Assembly: GCF_008065135.1 (NCBI RefSeq)
Contig: NZ_CP042914.1
Coordinates: 7,111,404 to 7,175,403, forward strand
From: Roseimaritima ulvae
GTDB taxonomy: Bacteria > Planctomycetota > Planctomycetia > Pirellulales > Pirellulaceae
Direction: 5' to 3'
DNA length: 64,000 bases
Below, one piece after another: positions 1 through 9,473 of this stretch. The position numbers were made by a program, and so were the translations under genes. Each line of letters starts with the position of its first letter. Positions within the stretch are counted from its first letter, which is position 1. Below the pieces are notes generated by a model. That model was not told the DNA's origin and did no database searches. It worked only from the letters and a program-made list of their open reading frames with translations.

Positions 1-382
1 GCCTTGGTACCAGATCACCGACTCATTGAGTTTCACGTTGTTCTATCAGCTGGCCCTGCTTTCCACCGAACCATGCAACGATGGTTTTCGGATGCTTGGA
101 TTTGCCGCCAGCCCAACCAATCTTCAACGCCTCCGCGGCATGGGCTTCGTCGATTGTGACGTGACAATGCCGCAATACGGATATGCCATCTATGAGTTTT
201 CTGTATTCGCAAAGGAGCAGGCAGCCGAAGCTGGTAAACGTGCTGCCACGACGACCCACTACGTAAACCTATACAAGAAGTTCTCGTTAAAATCCGCCAT
301 GCCAGATCCGTCCCCTAATACGATTTGAGCAACCGTGAACTCGCGCACCACGGTGCCAAAATAAGATCCGCCACCGTCGCGT
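1..382. other. No gene that can be supported; window-edge fragment
   Basis: Short open frames exist on both strands (minus 259-23, plus 26-328), but neither has a recognisable domain or a convincing ribosome binding site. On the minus strand a short reading starting near 300 stops after 13 codons, and the reading that follows lies in another frame, which would fit a decayed gene. Nothing here can be named. Confidence 0.3.
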
Positions 383-601
383 TCAGCCGTCGCTCAGTTC
401 GGTTTCGCTTTTTAGCACTTGGTCGCCGTCGTCTTGTTCGATCAGGTACGCGGGTTCGTCCTCGCTGGCGTTGCGAGTGATTTCGGCGTCCTTGATGGTT
501 TTGGTCACCTTCTCCTTAAACACCTCTTTGACTTTTCCTATTGCGGTGCCACGCCCGTAATTCCACTGGACGTATTGATTGACCTGAAATTTTTGACTCA
601 T
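383..601 (-). CDS. DUF2945 / TUDOR-like (HVA1 family) small protein
   Basis: This 72-residue cytosolic protein resembles the DUF2945 family, also called hypervirulence-associated TUDOR domain. Family members are about 65-75 residues, start with MS-x-KF-x-V, have a central YGRGTAIGKV turn and end in an EPAYLIEQDDGDQVLKSETEL stretch; all three are seen here. The biochemical role is unknown; a small SH3-like barrel is expected. The ATG at 601 has GAGGG six bases upstream. The gene stands alone with no operon partner. The family call rests on the shape of the motif, not on a search. Confidence 0.72.
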   Translation of the reverse strand: MSQKFQVNQYVQWNYGRGTAIGKVKEVFKEKVTKTIKDAEITRNASEDEPAYLIEQDDGDQVLKSETELSDG

Positions 602-890
602 GAGATACCCTCGTGGGAGCTAGTCGGCGCCGAGTGGCCGAAGCCGGCCGATGGCACTTAAGCCTAGGCAATCGTCAAGCCAAGCCGCGGTTTTTCGCTG
701 CTCGTGGCTGGCATCGCGGCCGGCCGACACGTCACGCTCCAAAATTGCCCCCGAGCGGGCTCGGGATTCGGCCCTTTTGCGTCGGTTCGGTCTATAATGC
801 GTGTTCTTTTCGCTGGTTTGCCTTGGCTGCTCATCCCGAGATTCGATAGCCTGGCCCCGACGCATCATTTCCGATAAACCGAGCCGCTGT
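602..890. other. Intergenic region, no gene; TATAAT box at 793-798
   Basis: Divergent intergenic region between the DUF2945 gene and the first sulfatase. A perfect TATAAT lies at 793-798, about 90 bases before the preferred sulfatase start. No good TTGACA-like box is seen at 16-18 bp spacing, so promoter assignment is weak. Nothing else is recognised. Confidence 0.3.
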
Positions 891-2441
891 ATGACGACCT
901 CTGCCCGCCACTCGCTTCGTGTATTCGCCGCTACTCTCGCTCTGCTCTGCCTGGCACCTACGGGGTACGCCGAAACACCCAATGTGATCGTGATCATGGC
1001 CGACGACTTGGGCTATGGCGACGTGTCCTGTTACGGGGCCACTGAGCTGTCGACGCCGAACATCGATCAACTGGCCGCCGAAGGTTTGCGGTTCACCAGC
1101 GGCTACTGTTCGGCTTCGACCTGCACGCCCACGCGGTATTCGATGTTGACGGGCACCTATGCCTTTCGCGGCCAGCGCACCGGCATCGCGCCGCCCAACG
1201 CGCCGGCGATCATTCAACCCGGCACCGAAACGGTGGCTTCGATTCTGCAAGGCGCCGGTTACGCGACGGCGGTGATCGGCAAATGGCACCTGGGGCTCGG
1301 CGGCCCGAGCGGCCCGGACTGGAACGGGGAATTGAAACCGGGGCCGCTGGAAATCGGCTTCGACACCTGCTTCCTGCTGCCCACCACCAACGATCGCGTC
1401 CCCCAAGTGTACGTGCATGACCATCATGTGCCCAATCTGGACCCCGCCGACCCGCTGTGGGTGGGCAACAAAAAACCCAGCCCCGATCATCCCACCGGGA
1501 TCACCCATCGCGACACGCTGAAGATGGATTGGTCACACGGACATAACTCCACCATCCACAACGGCATCAGCCGGATCGGCTTTTACACCGGAGGGCATGC
1601 GGCCCGGTTCCGCGATGAAGATCTGGCCGACAAGTGGGTGGAGAAATCGACGGAGTTCATCGAGCAACACCAAGACGAACCGTTCTTCTTGTTCTTTTCG
1701 TCACACGACATCCACGTGCCGCGAATCCCCCACGAGCGATTTCAAGGTAAGACCTCGCTGGGCTTTCGCGGCGACGCGATCGTGGAACTCGATTGGTGCG
1801 TCGGCGAACTGATGAACACGCTGGATCGACTGAAGCTGGCCGAAAACACGCTGGTCGTATTCTGCAGCGACAACGGACCGGTGCTGGACGATGGCTACAA
1901 AGACGGTGCGATCGAAAAAAATGGACAACATCGCGCCGCTGGCCCCTACTCCGGCGGCAAATACAGCGTCTACGAAGGCGGCACGCGGACGCCCTTCATC
2001 ACCCGCTGGAAGGGACGGATCGCTCCGGGCATTAGCGACGAAATGGTGTGCACCATCGACCTGGCTGCCAGCTTGGCCGCACTCACCGAACAACCGCTGC
2101 CCGACGATGCCTGCCTGGACAGTTTTAATGTGTTGGGCGCCCTACTGGGCGAACCCGACGCGGAGGGTCGAGATCATCTGGTCCAACAGGACAACGGCAG
2201 CCGCGGAACTTTTGGCCTGCGAAGCGGATCCTGGAAGCTGCATCACTACAAACGCAAGTCCGCCCGCAACGTAGTGGTGGAACAGCCGCTGGCCAATTCC
2301 AAAGTGTCGGAATACCTGCTGTTCGACCTGGAAAAGGATCCGGCGGAAAAAAACAACGTGATCAAACAACACCCGCAGATCGCTGCGAGCTTGAAACAGC
2401 AGCTTAGCAAAATCATCGACGACGGCCGCAGCCGTCCCTAG
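891..2441 (+). CDS. Type I sulfatase (arylsulfatase A-like), exported
   Basis: Hydrolyses sulfate esters, probably outside the cytoplasm; the substrate is unknown. The 516-residue protein starts with a signal peptide (residues 1-23, ending near GYA). The N-terminal metal-binding stretch IMADDLGYGDVSCYG follows, then the formylglycine site CTPTR with the LTG continuation, the KWHLG histidine region and the FCSDNGP aspartate/asparagine pair. The catalytic Cys would be converted to formylglycine by a modifying enzyme that is not encoded in this window. I chose ATG 891 because the signal peptide begins there; a GTG at 801 would add 30 residues without signal character. It converges on the next sulfatase, 69 bp away. 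Confidence 0.93.
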   Translation: MTTSARHSLRVFAATLALLCLAPTGYAETPNVIVIMADDLGYGDVSCYGATELSTPNIDQLAAEGLRFTSGYCSASTCTPTRYSMLTGTYAFRGQRTGIAPPNAPAIIQPGTETVASILQGAGYATAVIGKWHLGLGGPSGPDWNGELKPGPLEIGFDTCFLLPTTNDRVPQVYVHDHHVPNLDPADPLWVGNKKPSPDHPTGITHRDTLKMDWSHGHNSTIHNGISRIGFYTGGHAARFRDEDLADKWVEKSTEFIEQHQDEPFFLFFSSHDIHVPRIPHERFQGKTSLGFRGDAIVELDWCVGELMNTLDRLKLAENTLVVFCSDNGPVLDDGYKDGAIEKNGQHRAAGPYSGGKYSVYEGGTRTPFITRWKGRIAPGISDEMVCTIDLAASLAALTEQPLPDDACLDSFNVLGALLGEPDAEGRDHLVQQDNGSRGTFGLRSGSWKLHHYKRKSARNVVVEQPLANSKVSEYLLFDLEKDPAEKNNVIKQHPQIAASLKQQLSKIIDDGRSRP

Positions 2442-2510
2442 TCGCATGCCCCCGCTGGCTCGGTTGTCATCGCGTTTCTCGCTGAAGACCGGCGGGACCT
2501 CGGTGAACGA

Positions 2511-3881
2511 CTAATCCGACGAGCCGTTGCTTTGCGCATACCAGGTTTTGATGGCCTCGGTCATGCGAGCCACCACGTCGGGATGCATCGCCGTCAGATC
2601 CTGTTGTTCGTGAGGATCATCGCTGAGGTTATACAGCCGCACGGGAGCTTTATCCCAGACGTGCAGGTTGTGGTACTTGGTGGTGTCCTTGCCGTGGTAG
2701 CGAAGCAACAACTTCCAATCTCCTTCGACACACCACAGGTATTGCAGCGTGTCGTGCGGGTTGCCGACGGTCATGTTGTGCGTCGAATGGCAAACGCCAA
2801 ACACGCGTTTTCGTTCGCTGCGGGCCTCGGCGTCCAGCAGATTGATCCCGGGCAGGTCGTCCGGAGCGTCGGCACCCACGGCGGCGGCCAGAGTGGGAAA
2901 CAAGTCGATCGAGTGGGCCAGGTCCGGCGAGTTTTGAGGCTTCACGTGACCGGGCCATGAAATCATGATTGGTGTGCGGATACCGTTTTCGTAGGGCGAA
3001 CTTTTGGAACGTTGGGCGTAGCCTTTCCACAGTTTCTGATTCGGGTCGTGCGCGTTGGTGCTGGGCGCCGCCCAGCCGTTGTCGCAGATGTAAACCACGA
3101 TGGTGTTGTCGGCGATTTTCTTTTCGTCCAGATAGCCCAACAACTGCCCACAGGTTTCGTCGAACCACTCGCACATCGCGTAATAACGAGCCACATCGGC
3201 GGCGCGGCCCGGTTGGGTATATTTGTCCAGCAGACGCTGCGGGGGATTGTGCGGCGTGTGCGGCAGGAAGGGTGCGTACCAGACGAAAAACGGCTGCTCT
3301 TGGGCGACCGCTTGGTCGATGAAATCGGTTACCGGCTGCATCCCTTTGCGGCCGATCGACAAGCCCGCATCGCCGTGTCGACCGCCGCGTTTGGGATCGC
3401 CATGGGTCATGCCAGCTGTGAACCCGCCGTCTTTCCAAGAACCTTCCCACCACTTGCCCGATTGATGGGCCAGATAGCCATTGGCCACCAGCGTTTTGAT
3501 CATCGATGGATGTTTATGAAACGCCGCTCGCAGGGGCACGTCCAACGCGGCACGATCCTGGCTGCCGTTCACATCGTTGCCGGTGACGCCGTGCTGGAAG
3601 GGGTACAGACCGGTCACCATCGACGCCAGCGAGGGCCGGCACAGCGGCGCGGCCACATAGCCGCGTTCGAACAGCAGGCTCTGGCGGGCCAGATCGTCCA
3701 GGTGTGGGGTCTGAATCTCAGGATGCCCCATAAAGCCATAGTCGGTCCAAGCCTGATCGTCGCTCAGGATAAAGACAATATTGGGACGTTCTGCGTTGGA
3801 AGACTCCTCCGCGGCAGCGGCCCAGTTGCTACCAGCAAAGATGGCGAGCAACGCGAATAACAGTGGTTTCATTCGGTTCAT
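2511..3881 (-). CDS. Type I sulfatase, variant active-site motif CRPSL
   Basis: A 456-residue exported sulfatase resembling N-sulfoglucosamine sulfohydrolase-like enzymes. It has a signal peptide (residues 1-23), the ILSDDQAWTDYGFMGH metal-binding start, and VYICDNGW later for the second metal/catalytic set. The formylglycine site reads C-R-P-S-L followed by ASMVTG, so the Arg that normally closes the C-x-P-x-R signature is Leu. Either it is modified and active as a variant subfamily, or it is a less typical member. The start is ATG 3881 (an alternative ATG is at 3872). It is convergent with the upstream sulfatase and appears to be a single-gene unit. Confidence 0.9.
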   Translation of the reverse strand: MNRMKPLLFALLAIFAGSNWAAAAEESSNAERPNIVFILSDDQAWTDYGFMGHPEIQTPHLDDLARQSLLFERGYVAAPLCRPSLASMVTGLYPFQHGVTGNDVNGSQDRAALDVPLRAAFHKHPSMIKTLVANGYLAHQSGKWWEGSWKDGGFTAGMTHGDPKRGGRHGDAGLSIGRKGMQPVTDFIDQAVAQEQPFFVWYAPFLPHTPHNPPQRLLDKYTQPGRAADVARYYAMCEWFDETCGQLLGYLDEKKIADNTIVVYICDNGWAAPSTNAHDPNQKLWKGYAQRSKSSPYENGIRTPIMISWPGHVKPQNSPDLAHSIDLFPTLAAAVGADAPDDLPGINLLDAEARSERKRVFGVCHSTHNMTVGNPHDTLQYLWCVEGDWKLLLRYHGKDTTKYHNLHVWDKAPVRLYNLSDDPHEQQDLTAMHPDVVARMTEAIKTWYAQSNGSSD

Positions 3882-3972
3882 AATTAATGTGGTTGTGGTG
3901 CGTAATCGTTGAAATGGTTCGGCCTAGCGATCGAGTCGCGAACCATTATGTGTTTAGGCGTGAACATACCCT

Positions 3973-4166
3973 GGGGACGTGAAATGGTATTGCTGTAGCG
4001 TTGGACCTTGAGGCCCTTTCTTCACCCTCCTTTTCAAGGAGGGTCGAGCCTTAGCGAGGGGAGGTTTTTGCAATTTTTGCAGCGGCGCGGTCGCCCTCTC
4101 CTCGCTGACGCTCGACTCTCCCAGAGGGAGAGTGAAGGGAAGCCGTCAGCAATACATTTCACGTCC
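3973..4166. repeat. Inverted-end intergenic repeat (GGACGTGAAATG family), copy 1
   Basis: An element of about 194 bp bounded on the left by GGACGTGAAATGGTATT and on the right by AATACATTTCACGTCC. These ends are inverted copies of each other apart from one base. The interior holds two short palindromes (CACCCTCCTTTTCAAGGAGGGT and CTCTCCCAGAGGGAGAG type). The rest of the 3882-4232 gap shows no gene. Confidence 0.7.
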
Positions 4167-4232
4167 TACGGGCATCTACCGTACCATAATACATACCCAG
4201 CGGCTGAGCGTCGTCCCACGTCCGGGCGACGA

Positions 4233-4952
4233 TCACTTCCGGTCCACCATCGCGTTGAAAGGCAGGTTCCGCGATTGCGGCCACTTGTCGGAGGATGGCT
4301 TCCCCCAACCTTGGGCCCCAATCAAGGGGACGAATCGCACATCCGCGATGTCTTCGCCGTCAAACTGGGTTTCAGAGATACGCGTGATCCGGATTAATCC
4401 CTGGCTGGTGGGATCGCCGCCGACGGGAATCACCAATCGCCCGCCGATCTGCAGTTGTGTTTGCAGGGATTCAGGCACCTCCGGGCCCCCTGCCGCTACC
4501 ACGATGGCTTGGTAGGGCGCGTGTTCGGGCCAGCCCAGCGTGCCGTCGCCGCAGCGGACTTGCACGTTGCGAATGCCCAGCGAGCGGATCGTTTGGGCGG
4601 CGCCGGCGGCCAGCTCTTCGATGCGTTCCACCGTGTAGACCTCGGCCGCAATCTCGCTCAACACGGCCGCCGCATAGCCGGACCCGGCCCCGATCTCCAA
4701 CACCCACTCGCCGCCCTGCAATCCCAACGCCTCGATCATGAAGGCGACGATATAGGGCTGCGAAATGGTTTGGCCGGCGGCGATCGGCAGCGGCGAGTCT
4801 TGGTAGGCACTCTCGCGAACCGCCTCGGGAACAAACGCTTCGCGCGGCACGCGCAGCATGGCGTCCAATACCGCGCGGTCACGCACGCCACGAGCTCGAA
4901 GTTGGTGTTCGACCATGTTGCAACGTTGGGCCGGCCAATCGACGGTATTCAA
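4233..4952 (-). CDS. pcm: Protein-L-isoaspartate O-methyltransferase
   Basis: Transfers a methyl group from S-adenosylmethionine to isoaspartyl residues in damaged proteins, starting their repair in the cytosol. The 239-residue protein shows the family layout: an N-terminal MVEHQLRARGVRD helix, the AGQTISQPYIVAFM segment, SAM-binding motif I as LEIGAGSGYAAAVL, then YTVERIEEL. The start is decided by a perfect AGGAGG seven bases before TTG at 4952, giving a protein that begins L/M-NTVDWPAQ; an ATG at 5021 lies upstream but has no such site. The C-terminus is complete. It stands alone between two repeat-filled gaps. Confidence 0.94.
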   Translation of the reverse strand: MNTVDWPAQRCNMVEHQLRARGVRDRAVLDAMLRVPREAFVPEAVRESAYQDSPLPIAAGQTISQPYIVAFMIEALGLQGGEWVLEIGAGSGYAAAVLSEIAAEVYTVERIEELAAGAAQTIRSLGIRNVQVRCGDGTLGWPEHAPYQAIVVAAGGPEVPESLQTQLQIGGRLVIPVGGDPTSQGLIRITRISETQFDGEDIADVRFVPLIGAQGWGKPSSDKWPQSRNLPFNAMVDRK

Positions 4953-4971
4953 GGTGCCGCCTCCTGCGATA
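4945..4971 (-). promoter_or_regulatory. Strong Shine-Dalgarno site that fixes a TTG start for pcm
   Basis: Read on the minus strand, AGGAGG is followed by CGGCACC and then TTG AAT ACC. The spacing of seven bases is ideal, and the protein resembles its family from this codon onward. Confidence 0.75.
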
Positions 4972-5129
4972 AGGGTCAAGCTTTCAAGCCACAAACGGCA
5001 ATGCCCAAAAGTGCAAAACATGTGCCATGGTGGGCCAGTTCCACGGCCAGGGACGCGCGAAGACGAACGGTGCGTGAGACGCCAGCGAGGCCGGCCTCTG
5101 CCAAGGCCTTCGGCTGGACAAGCCTAAGG

Positions 5130-5228
5130 ATGTACGAAACCTCCCCTCGCTAAGGCTCGACGCTCCTTAAAAGGAGGGTGAGGAAAGCGCCCCCAAGGTC
5201 TAATGCTGCAGTAATACAATTCACGTCC
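5130..5228. repeat. Intergenic repeat with GGACGTGAAATG-type end, copy 2
   Basis: The right edge AATACAATTCACGTCC (5213-5228) matches the right end of the copy at 3973-4166. The interior (CCTCCCCTCGCTAAGGCTCGACGCTCC, then AAAAGGAGGGTGAGG) is the same stem family. The left end is not clearly preserved, so the left limit is approximate. There is no gene in 4953-5252. Confidence 0.5.
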
Positions 5229-5252
5229 CCGAGAAACGGGCACGCGTCTAAC

Positions 5253-6896
5253 TCAGCCGCTCAATGCGTCGGAGACGATCTGTTTGGCTTCGGTTTGGAT
5301 GCGTTCCAGGTGCTCGGCGCCGAGAAAACTTTCCGCGTAGATCTTGTAGATGTCTTCGGTGCCCGAGGGTCGCGCGGCAAACCAGCCGTTTTTGGTGACT
5401 ACTTTTAATCCGCCGATGGCCGCCTGATTGCCGGGCGCTTCGGTCAGCTTGGCTTCGATGGGGTCGCCAGCCAACTCTTGCGAACGCACCGATTCAGGGC
5501 TCAACGCCTTCAAGGCGTTTTTCTGTTCGGGCGTCGCCGGGGCATCGATGCGGGCGTACACGGGACTGCCGAACTTGGCTTCCAGAGCTTGATAGTGCTG
5601 GCCTGGATCCTTGCCGGTCTTGGCCAGGATTTCGGCCGCCAACAGGTCGAGGATGATGCCGTCTTTGTCGGTCGTCCACGTGGTTCCATCCATTCGCAAG
5701 AACGAGGCGCCCGCGCTTTCTTCGCCGCCGAAGCCCAACGAGCCGTCCATCAAACCGTCAACGAACCATTTGAAGCCCACGGGAACTTCGCACAGCGTGC
5801 GGCCCAGATCGTTGGCGACACGGTCGACCATCGAACTGGACACCAGCGTCTTGCCCACGGCCACGTCGGCTCCCCAACCAGGGCGGTTCTGGAACAAATA
5901 CTGGATCGCCACAGCGAGGTAGTGATTCGGGTTCATCAATCCCACCGAAGGCGTCACGATGCCGTGGCGGTCGTAGTCCGGGTCGTTGCCAAAGGCGATG
6001 TCGAAGCGGTCTTTCAGGTCAATCAAGCCAGCCATGGCCGATGGCGAGGAACAATCCATGCGGATCTTTCCATCGCGGTCGACTCGCATGAAAGCAAACG
6101 TCGGATCGACTCGCTGATTAACGACTTCGATGTTCAATCCATATCGCTTGGCGATCGGTTCCCAATAGGCAATGCCCGCACCGCCCATCGGATCGACGCC
6201 GATGCGGAGGTTTGCCGCGGCGATGGCATCCATGTCGACGACGTTTTTCAAATCTTCGACGTATGGCGTCACGTAATCAAACTCTTGCACAAAATCCGAC
6301 GCCAACGCATCGGCAAGTTCCATGCGTTTCACATCGGCCAGCTGATTGGCGAGAATCTCATTGGCGCGATTCTGGATGGTGGTGGTGGTCGCCGAATCGG
6401 CGGGGCCACCGTTGGTGCCGTTGTACTTGAACCCACCGTCGGAGGGCGGGTTGTGTGAGGGCGTGATCACGACGCCGTCGGCCAGATCCTCGCTGCGATT
6501 GTGGTTGTGCGTGAGGATCGCATGCGAGACCACCGGCGTAGGAGTGAACCCTCGCTGCGCATCGATCCTCGTGGTCACACCGTTGGCCGCAAACACTTGC
6601 AGTGCCGACACAAAGGCGGGTTCGGAAAGCGCATGGGTGTCCATCCCCAAATACAACGGTCCACTGATGCCCTGCGAGCTGCGATACTCACAAATCGCTT
6701 GAGCGATCGCCAGGATATGCTGTTCGTTGAAGCGACCGGTGCTGGAGGTACCGCGGTGCCCGGACGTCCCAAACTCGACCGCTTGCGCGGGGTTCTGGGG
6801 ATCGGGCTTCAACGTGTAGTAAGACGAAATCAGCCGAGGGATGTTCTCGAGCAACTCGTTGGGAACCGGTTGTCCAGCTAGTTCGTGCATTGTCAT
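5253..6896 (-). CDS. pgm: Phosphoglucomutase (alpha-D-glucose phosphate-specific)
   Basis: Interconverts glucose 1-phosphate and glucose 6-phosphate in the cytosol, linking glycogen and nucleotide-sugar pools to central metabolism. The 547-residue protein follows the E. coli Pgm type closely along its length: [12 protein letters not shown] at the start, EFGTSGHRG, the phosphoserine loop [11 protein letters not shown] (around residue 150), the metal loop [22 protein letters not shown] and the phosphate-binding [16 protein letters not shown] near the end. I start it at ATG 6896 because that matches the family N-terminus; an ATG at 6974 would add 26 unrelated residues. It lies 120 bp downstream of the kinase gene on the same strand. 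Confidence 0.95.
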   Translation of the reverse strand: MTMHELAGQPVPNELLENIPRLISSYYTLKPDPQNPAQAVEFGTSGHRGTSSTGRFNEQHILAIAQAICEYRSSQGISGPLYLGMDTHALSEPAFVSALQVFAANGVTTRIDAQRGFTPTPVVSHAILTHNHNRSEDLADGVVITPSHNPPSDGGFKYNGTNGGPADSATTTTIQNRANEILANQLADVKRMELADALASDFVQEFDYVTPYVEDLKNVVDMDAIAAANLRIGVDPMGGAGIAYWEPIAKRYGLNIEVVNQRVDPTFAFMRVDRDGKIRMDCSSPSAMAGLIDLKDRFDIAFGNDPDYDRHGIVTPSVGLMNPNHYLAVAIQYLFQNRPGWGADVAVGKTLVSSSMVDRVANDLGRTLCEVPVGFKWFVDGLMDGSLGFGGEESAGASFLRMDGTTWTTDKDGIILDLLAAEILAKTGKDPGQHYQALEAKFGSPVYARIDAPATPEQKNALKALSPESVRSQELAGDPIEAKLTEAPGNQAAIGGLKVVTKNGWFAARPSGTEDIYKIYAESFLGAEHLERIQTEAKQIVSDALSG

Positions 6897-7016
6897 GATC
6901 GGGTCTCGTATTTCGCGAAGATACCTGCCTCCACCATGATGCCTGGATGTGACGGAAGCGCAGGAACAGATCATAGAGGATGGCAGCCGCCGGCGGGAAG
7001 CGGCGGCCGCATATCA

Positions 7017-9302
7017 TTATTCGGCGTCGCGAGTGTCGTCGTTGCTTTTGACGGTCTGGTCCAGCGTCAGGTCCATGGTGGCGTCGACCTGCAAGGGAGT
7101 GGCTTGGGACGAGCGTTCCGTTGTCGTGGGCGTGCCTCGTTCATGACGGCCCCACCAACGATCCCCGTCTTCGATGGTCCATGTGCCGGCGGCCGCGCAC
7201 TTTGACAACAAGATACTGAGGGCACGAGCGGTTTGCGGACGCTTGGCCCGCGACTTGTCCAAACAACTCATCAGCGCGTCTTCCAGCTGACTGGAAACAT
7301 CCACTTTGGTTCGCTGCGAAGGGGCCACGGGGCTTTCTTCGATATGCTTCTGACACAAGGCGGAAATCCCGTCAGCTTCGAACACCGGCAGCCCCGTCAA
7401 CAAAAAGTAGCCGACCGCACCAACCGCGTAAATGTCGCTGCGGGCATCGACCGTCATCGGTGCCTGGATGGATTCGGGCGACATGTACAGCGGAGTCCCC
7501 GTCAGCGATCCCTCTCGGTGCTGCTGCAAGCCCTGATTCTCCTCAGCCGCTTTAACCAATCCAAAGTCCAAAACTTTCACCACGTCGGGTTCGCAACCGC
7601 GGCGATTTAACATCACGTTGGCGGGCTTGATATCACGGTGAACCAACCCCAACGAATGCGCTTCATACAACGACCCGCAAATTTGCAACAAGATATGGAT
7701 CACTCGCGATTCGGGCTGGGGACCATACTGCTTGACCAACTGCTGCAGGTCCATGCCATCGAGATACTCCATGGCATAGTAGAAGACGCCTTCGGGCGTG
7801 CGACCGTAGTCGTAGATGGCAATCGTATTCTCGTGGTTCAGTTGACAGGTAATCTGCACCTCGCGTTCGAAACGGCCGATCGATGTTTCGTTAACCTTAT
7901 CGGTATGCAGCAGTTTGATCGCTGTGGGCCGTCGCAACATCGCATGGTGCCCCTTGTAGACGACGCCCATCGCGCCTTCCCCCAACTTGACGTCCAATTT
8001 GTACTGCCCCAGTTGTTGAGCTTCGATGACGGCATCGCGAGCCTGCAAACGCAACCGCGCGATCACCAGCGTAAACACAAAGATGGCGATCGCGCTGAGG
8101 ACCAGCAACAGATAGATCGAAAGGAAGGTGCGTTGCAGAATCACCAACGGGCGAAACGCTTGGTCGGCGTTCAACTCTGCCATCACGCCCAATTCATACT
8201 TTGGCATCCACTTCCAAGCTCCGATCACCGCTACGCCGCGATAGTCACGGTAGCCATCCACATTCATCCCTGCGTTGCCGGCGATGGCGTCGGCAACGCC
8301 CTCGGTCAGCGGCAGCTGGGAACGCCGAACGGGAGGCCGATAGCCCTGGGTCATATCTTGGCCGGGGTCCCCAACTCGCAACTGCAGCATCGAGCGAGCG
8401 TGCGGATGATCGGGCAACACCCCCAACAGGATCAGCTGCTCATCAAAACGAGAATTGCTGACCATCGTACCTTCAGCGTTAAACGCGTAGACCTCGCCGG
8501 ACGGGCCGACCTGTCCGAGTTGCAAGATGCGTGTGAACTCGCGTTCGGGTCGGATCTGCAGGGCCAACGCTCCGATCACCTGAAACGAGGGATCGCGAAT
8601 CGGCGCGCAGGCATACATCGTTGGTACGCCCATCCGTAAACGCCCTTCGGCATCCGGCATCCTAACCACACTGGCAAAAGGAGCCGACACAAACGTTTCG
8701 CCGCGCAATGCCCGTTCCAGAAAGTGCTCGTACTCCGGGACATTCTGCTCGCCGATCAAGGCGGCGTGAGACGACGAAACGACGCGTTTGGATTTGTCCG
8801 TCAATACATACCCCACATAATCGTGAGCCGACATCGTGGGACCTAGCTCACGGCTCAATTCCTGGTGCAGATCCCCGCTCGCTCGTGCGGCCGCGGCCGG
8901 CTCGATCGCCGCCTCTGCGTTTGCACTCAGAGTCTGTTCGGAGAGCGGCGTGTCCAGCATTGCATACACCGTTGCTCGCACCGCGGCGTCATTGGCCAAA
9001 GTTTCGACGGTGGCCTCCTGGACCTCAAACCAGTTCCGCAGCATTTCCGTTTCCAGGGTCAGCAAGGTCTGCAGCCCAGCGCTCACATTGCCTTTGATCG
9101 TGGATTCGATAGCACCGCGGACGAAATACCCGATCGTGGACAGCAACAGCACCGCCACGATCGGCCAGATCCACAGCTGCCGTTTGAGAAACACCCCGGT
9201 CCGGGTAACCGTCTTGGAAAGACTGCGGGAGGCCCACGTCATATGGGCTTGGGGATGCGTCGGCTCGGCCCTGGACCGACGGAAAAAATCGAGTGGTTTC
9301 AT
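7017..9302 (-). CDS. Membrane Ser/Thr protein kinase with extracytoplasmic Cache-like sensor
   Basis: Predicted receptor kinase of 761 residues. A transmembrane helix (around residues 43-62, WPIVAVLLLSTIGYF) is followed by a large region (about 65-385) with a Cache-like layout (YVGYVLTDKSKRVV, GALALQIRPEREF, GEVYAFNAEGTMVSNSR). A second helix follows (LLLVLSAIAIFVFTLVIA), then a cytoplasmic Hanks-type kinase from about residue 440. Kinase motifs are complete: GEGAMGVVYKG, AIKLL, catalytic HRDIKPANV and DFG in VLDFGLV. The family phosphorylates proteins; the ligand and targets are unknown. The start is ATG 9302; ATG 9338 is possible. The tail after the kinase is low complexity. Confidence 0.9.
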   Translation of the reverse strand: MKPLDFFRRSRAEPTHPQAHMTWASRSLSKTVTRTGVFLKRQLWIWPIVAVLLLSTIGYFVRGAIESTIKGNVSAGLQTLLTLETEMLRNWFEVQEATVETLANDAAVRATVYAMLDTPLSEQTLSANAEAAIEPAAAARASGDLHQELSRELGPTMSAHDYVGYVLTDKSKRVVSSSHAALIGEQNVPEYEHFLERALRGETFVSAPFASVVRMPDAEGRLRMGVPTMYACAPIRDPSFQVIGALALQIRPEREFTRILQLGQVGPSGEVYAFNAEGTMVSNSRFDEQLILLGVLPDHPHARSMLQLRVGDPGQDMTQGYRPPVRRSQLPLTEGVADAIAGNAGMNVDGYRDYRGVAVIGAWKWMPKYELGVMAELNADQAFRPLVILQRTFLSIYLLLVLSAIAIFVFTLVIARLRLQARDAVIEAQQLGQYKLDVKLGEGAMGVVYKGHHAMLRRPTAIKLLHTDKVNETSIGRFEREVQITCQLNHENTIAIYDYGRTPEGVFYYAMEYLDGMDLQQLVKQYGPQPESRVIHILLQICGSLYEAHSLGLVHRDIKPANVMLNRRGCEPDVVKVLDFGLVKAAEENQGLQQHREGSLTGTPLYMSPESIQAPMTVDARSDIYAVGAVGYFLLTGLPVFEADGISALCQKHIEESPVAPSQRTKVDVSSQLEDALMSCLDKSRAKRPQTARALSILLSKCAAAGTWTIEDGDRWWGRHERGTPTTTERSSQATPLQVDATMDLTLDQTVKSNDDTRDAE

Positions 9303-9473
9303 AGTGGATAACGGGGTCGGCGAGAACAAGTCAGCCATGCCAGTCTAATCCAATCCCCAGCCAACGCCCGACTGCACTACCCTGCCCTACTCTGCCCCGC
9401 TCCCAACCGGCACGCCATTTGCTCAACCGTCCTGATATCGCCCTTGTCCGCTCCTCCCCACTCCCCATCCGCC

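Noticed and set aside
831-1508. Long minus-strand frame opposite the first sulfatase, and similar long antisense frames elsewhere (e.g. 13725-15395, 18911-20761, 53509-55437)
   Set aside because: They are shadows of high-GC coding DNA on the other strand. Products are rich in His/Arg/Gln without domains.
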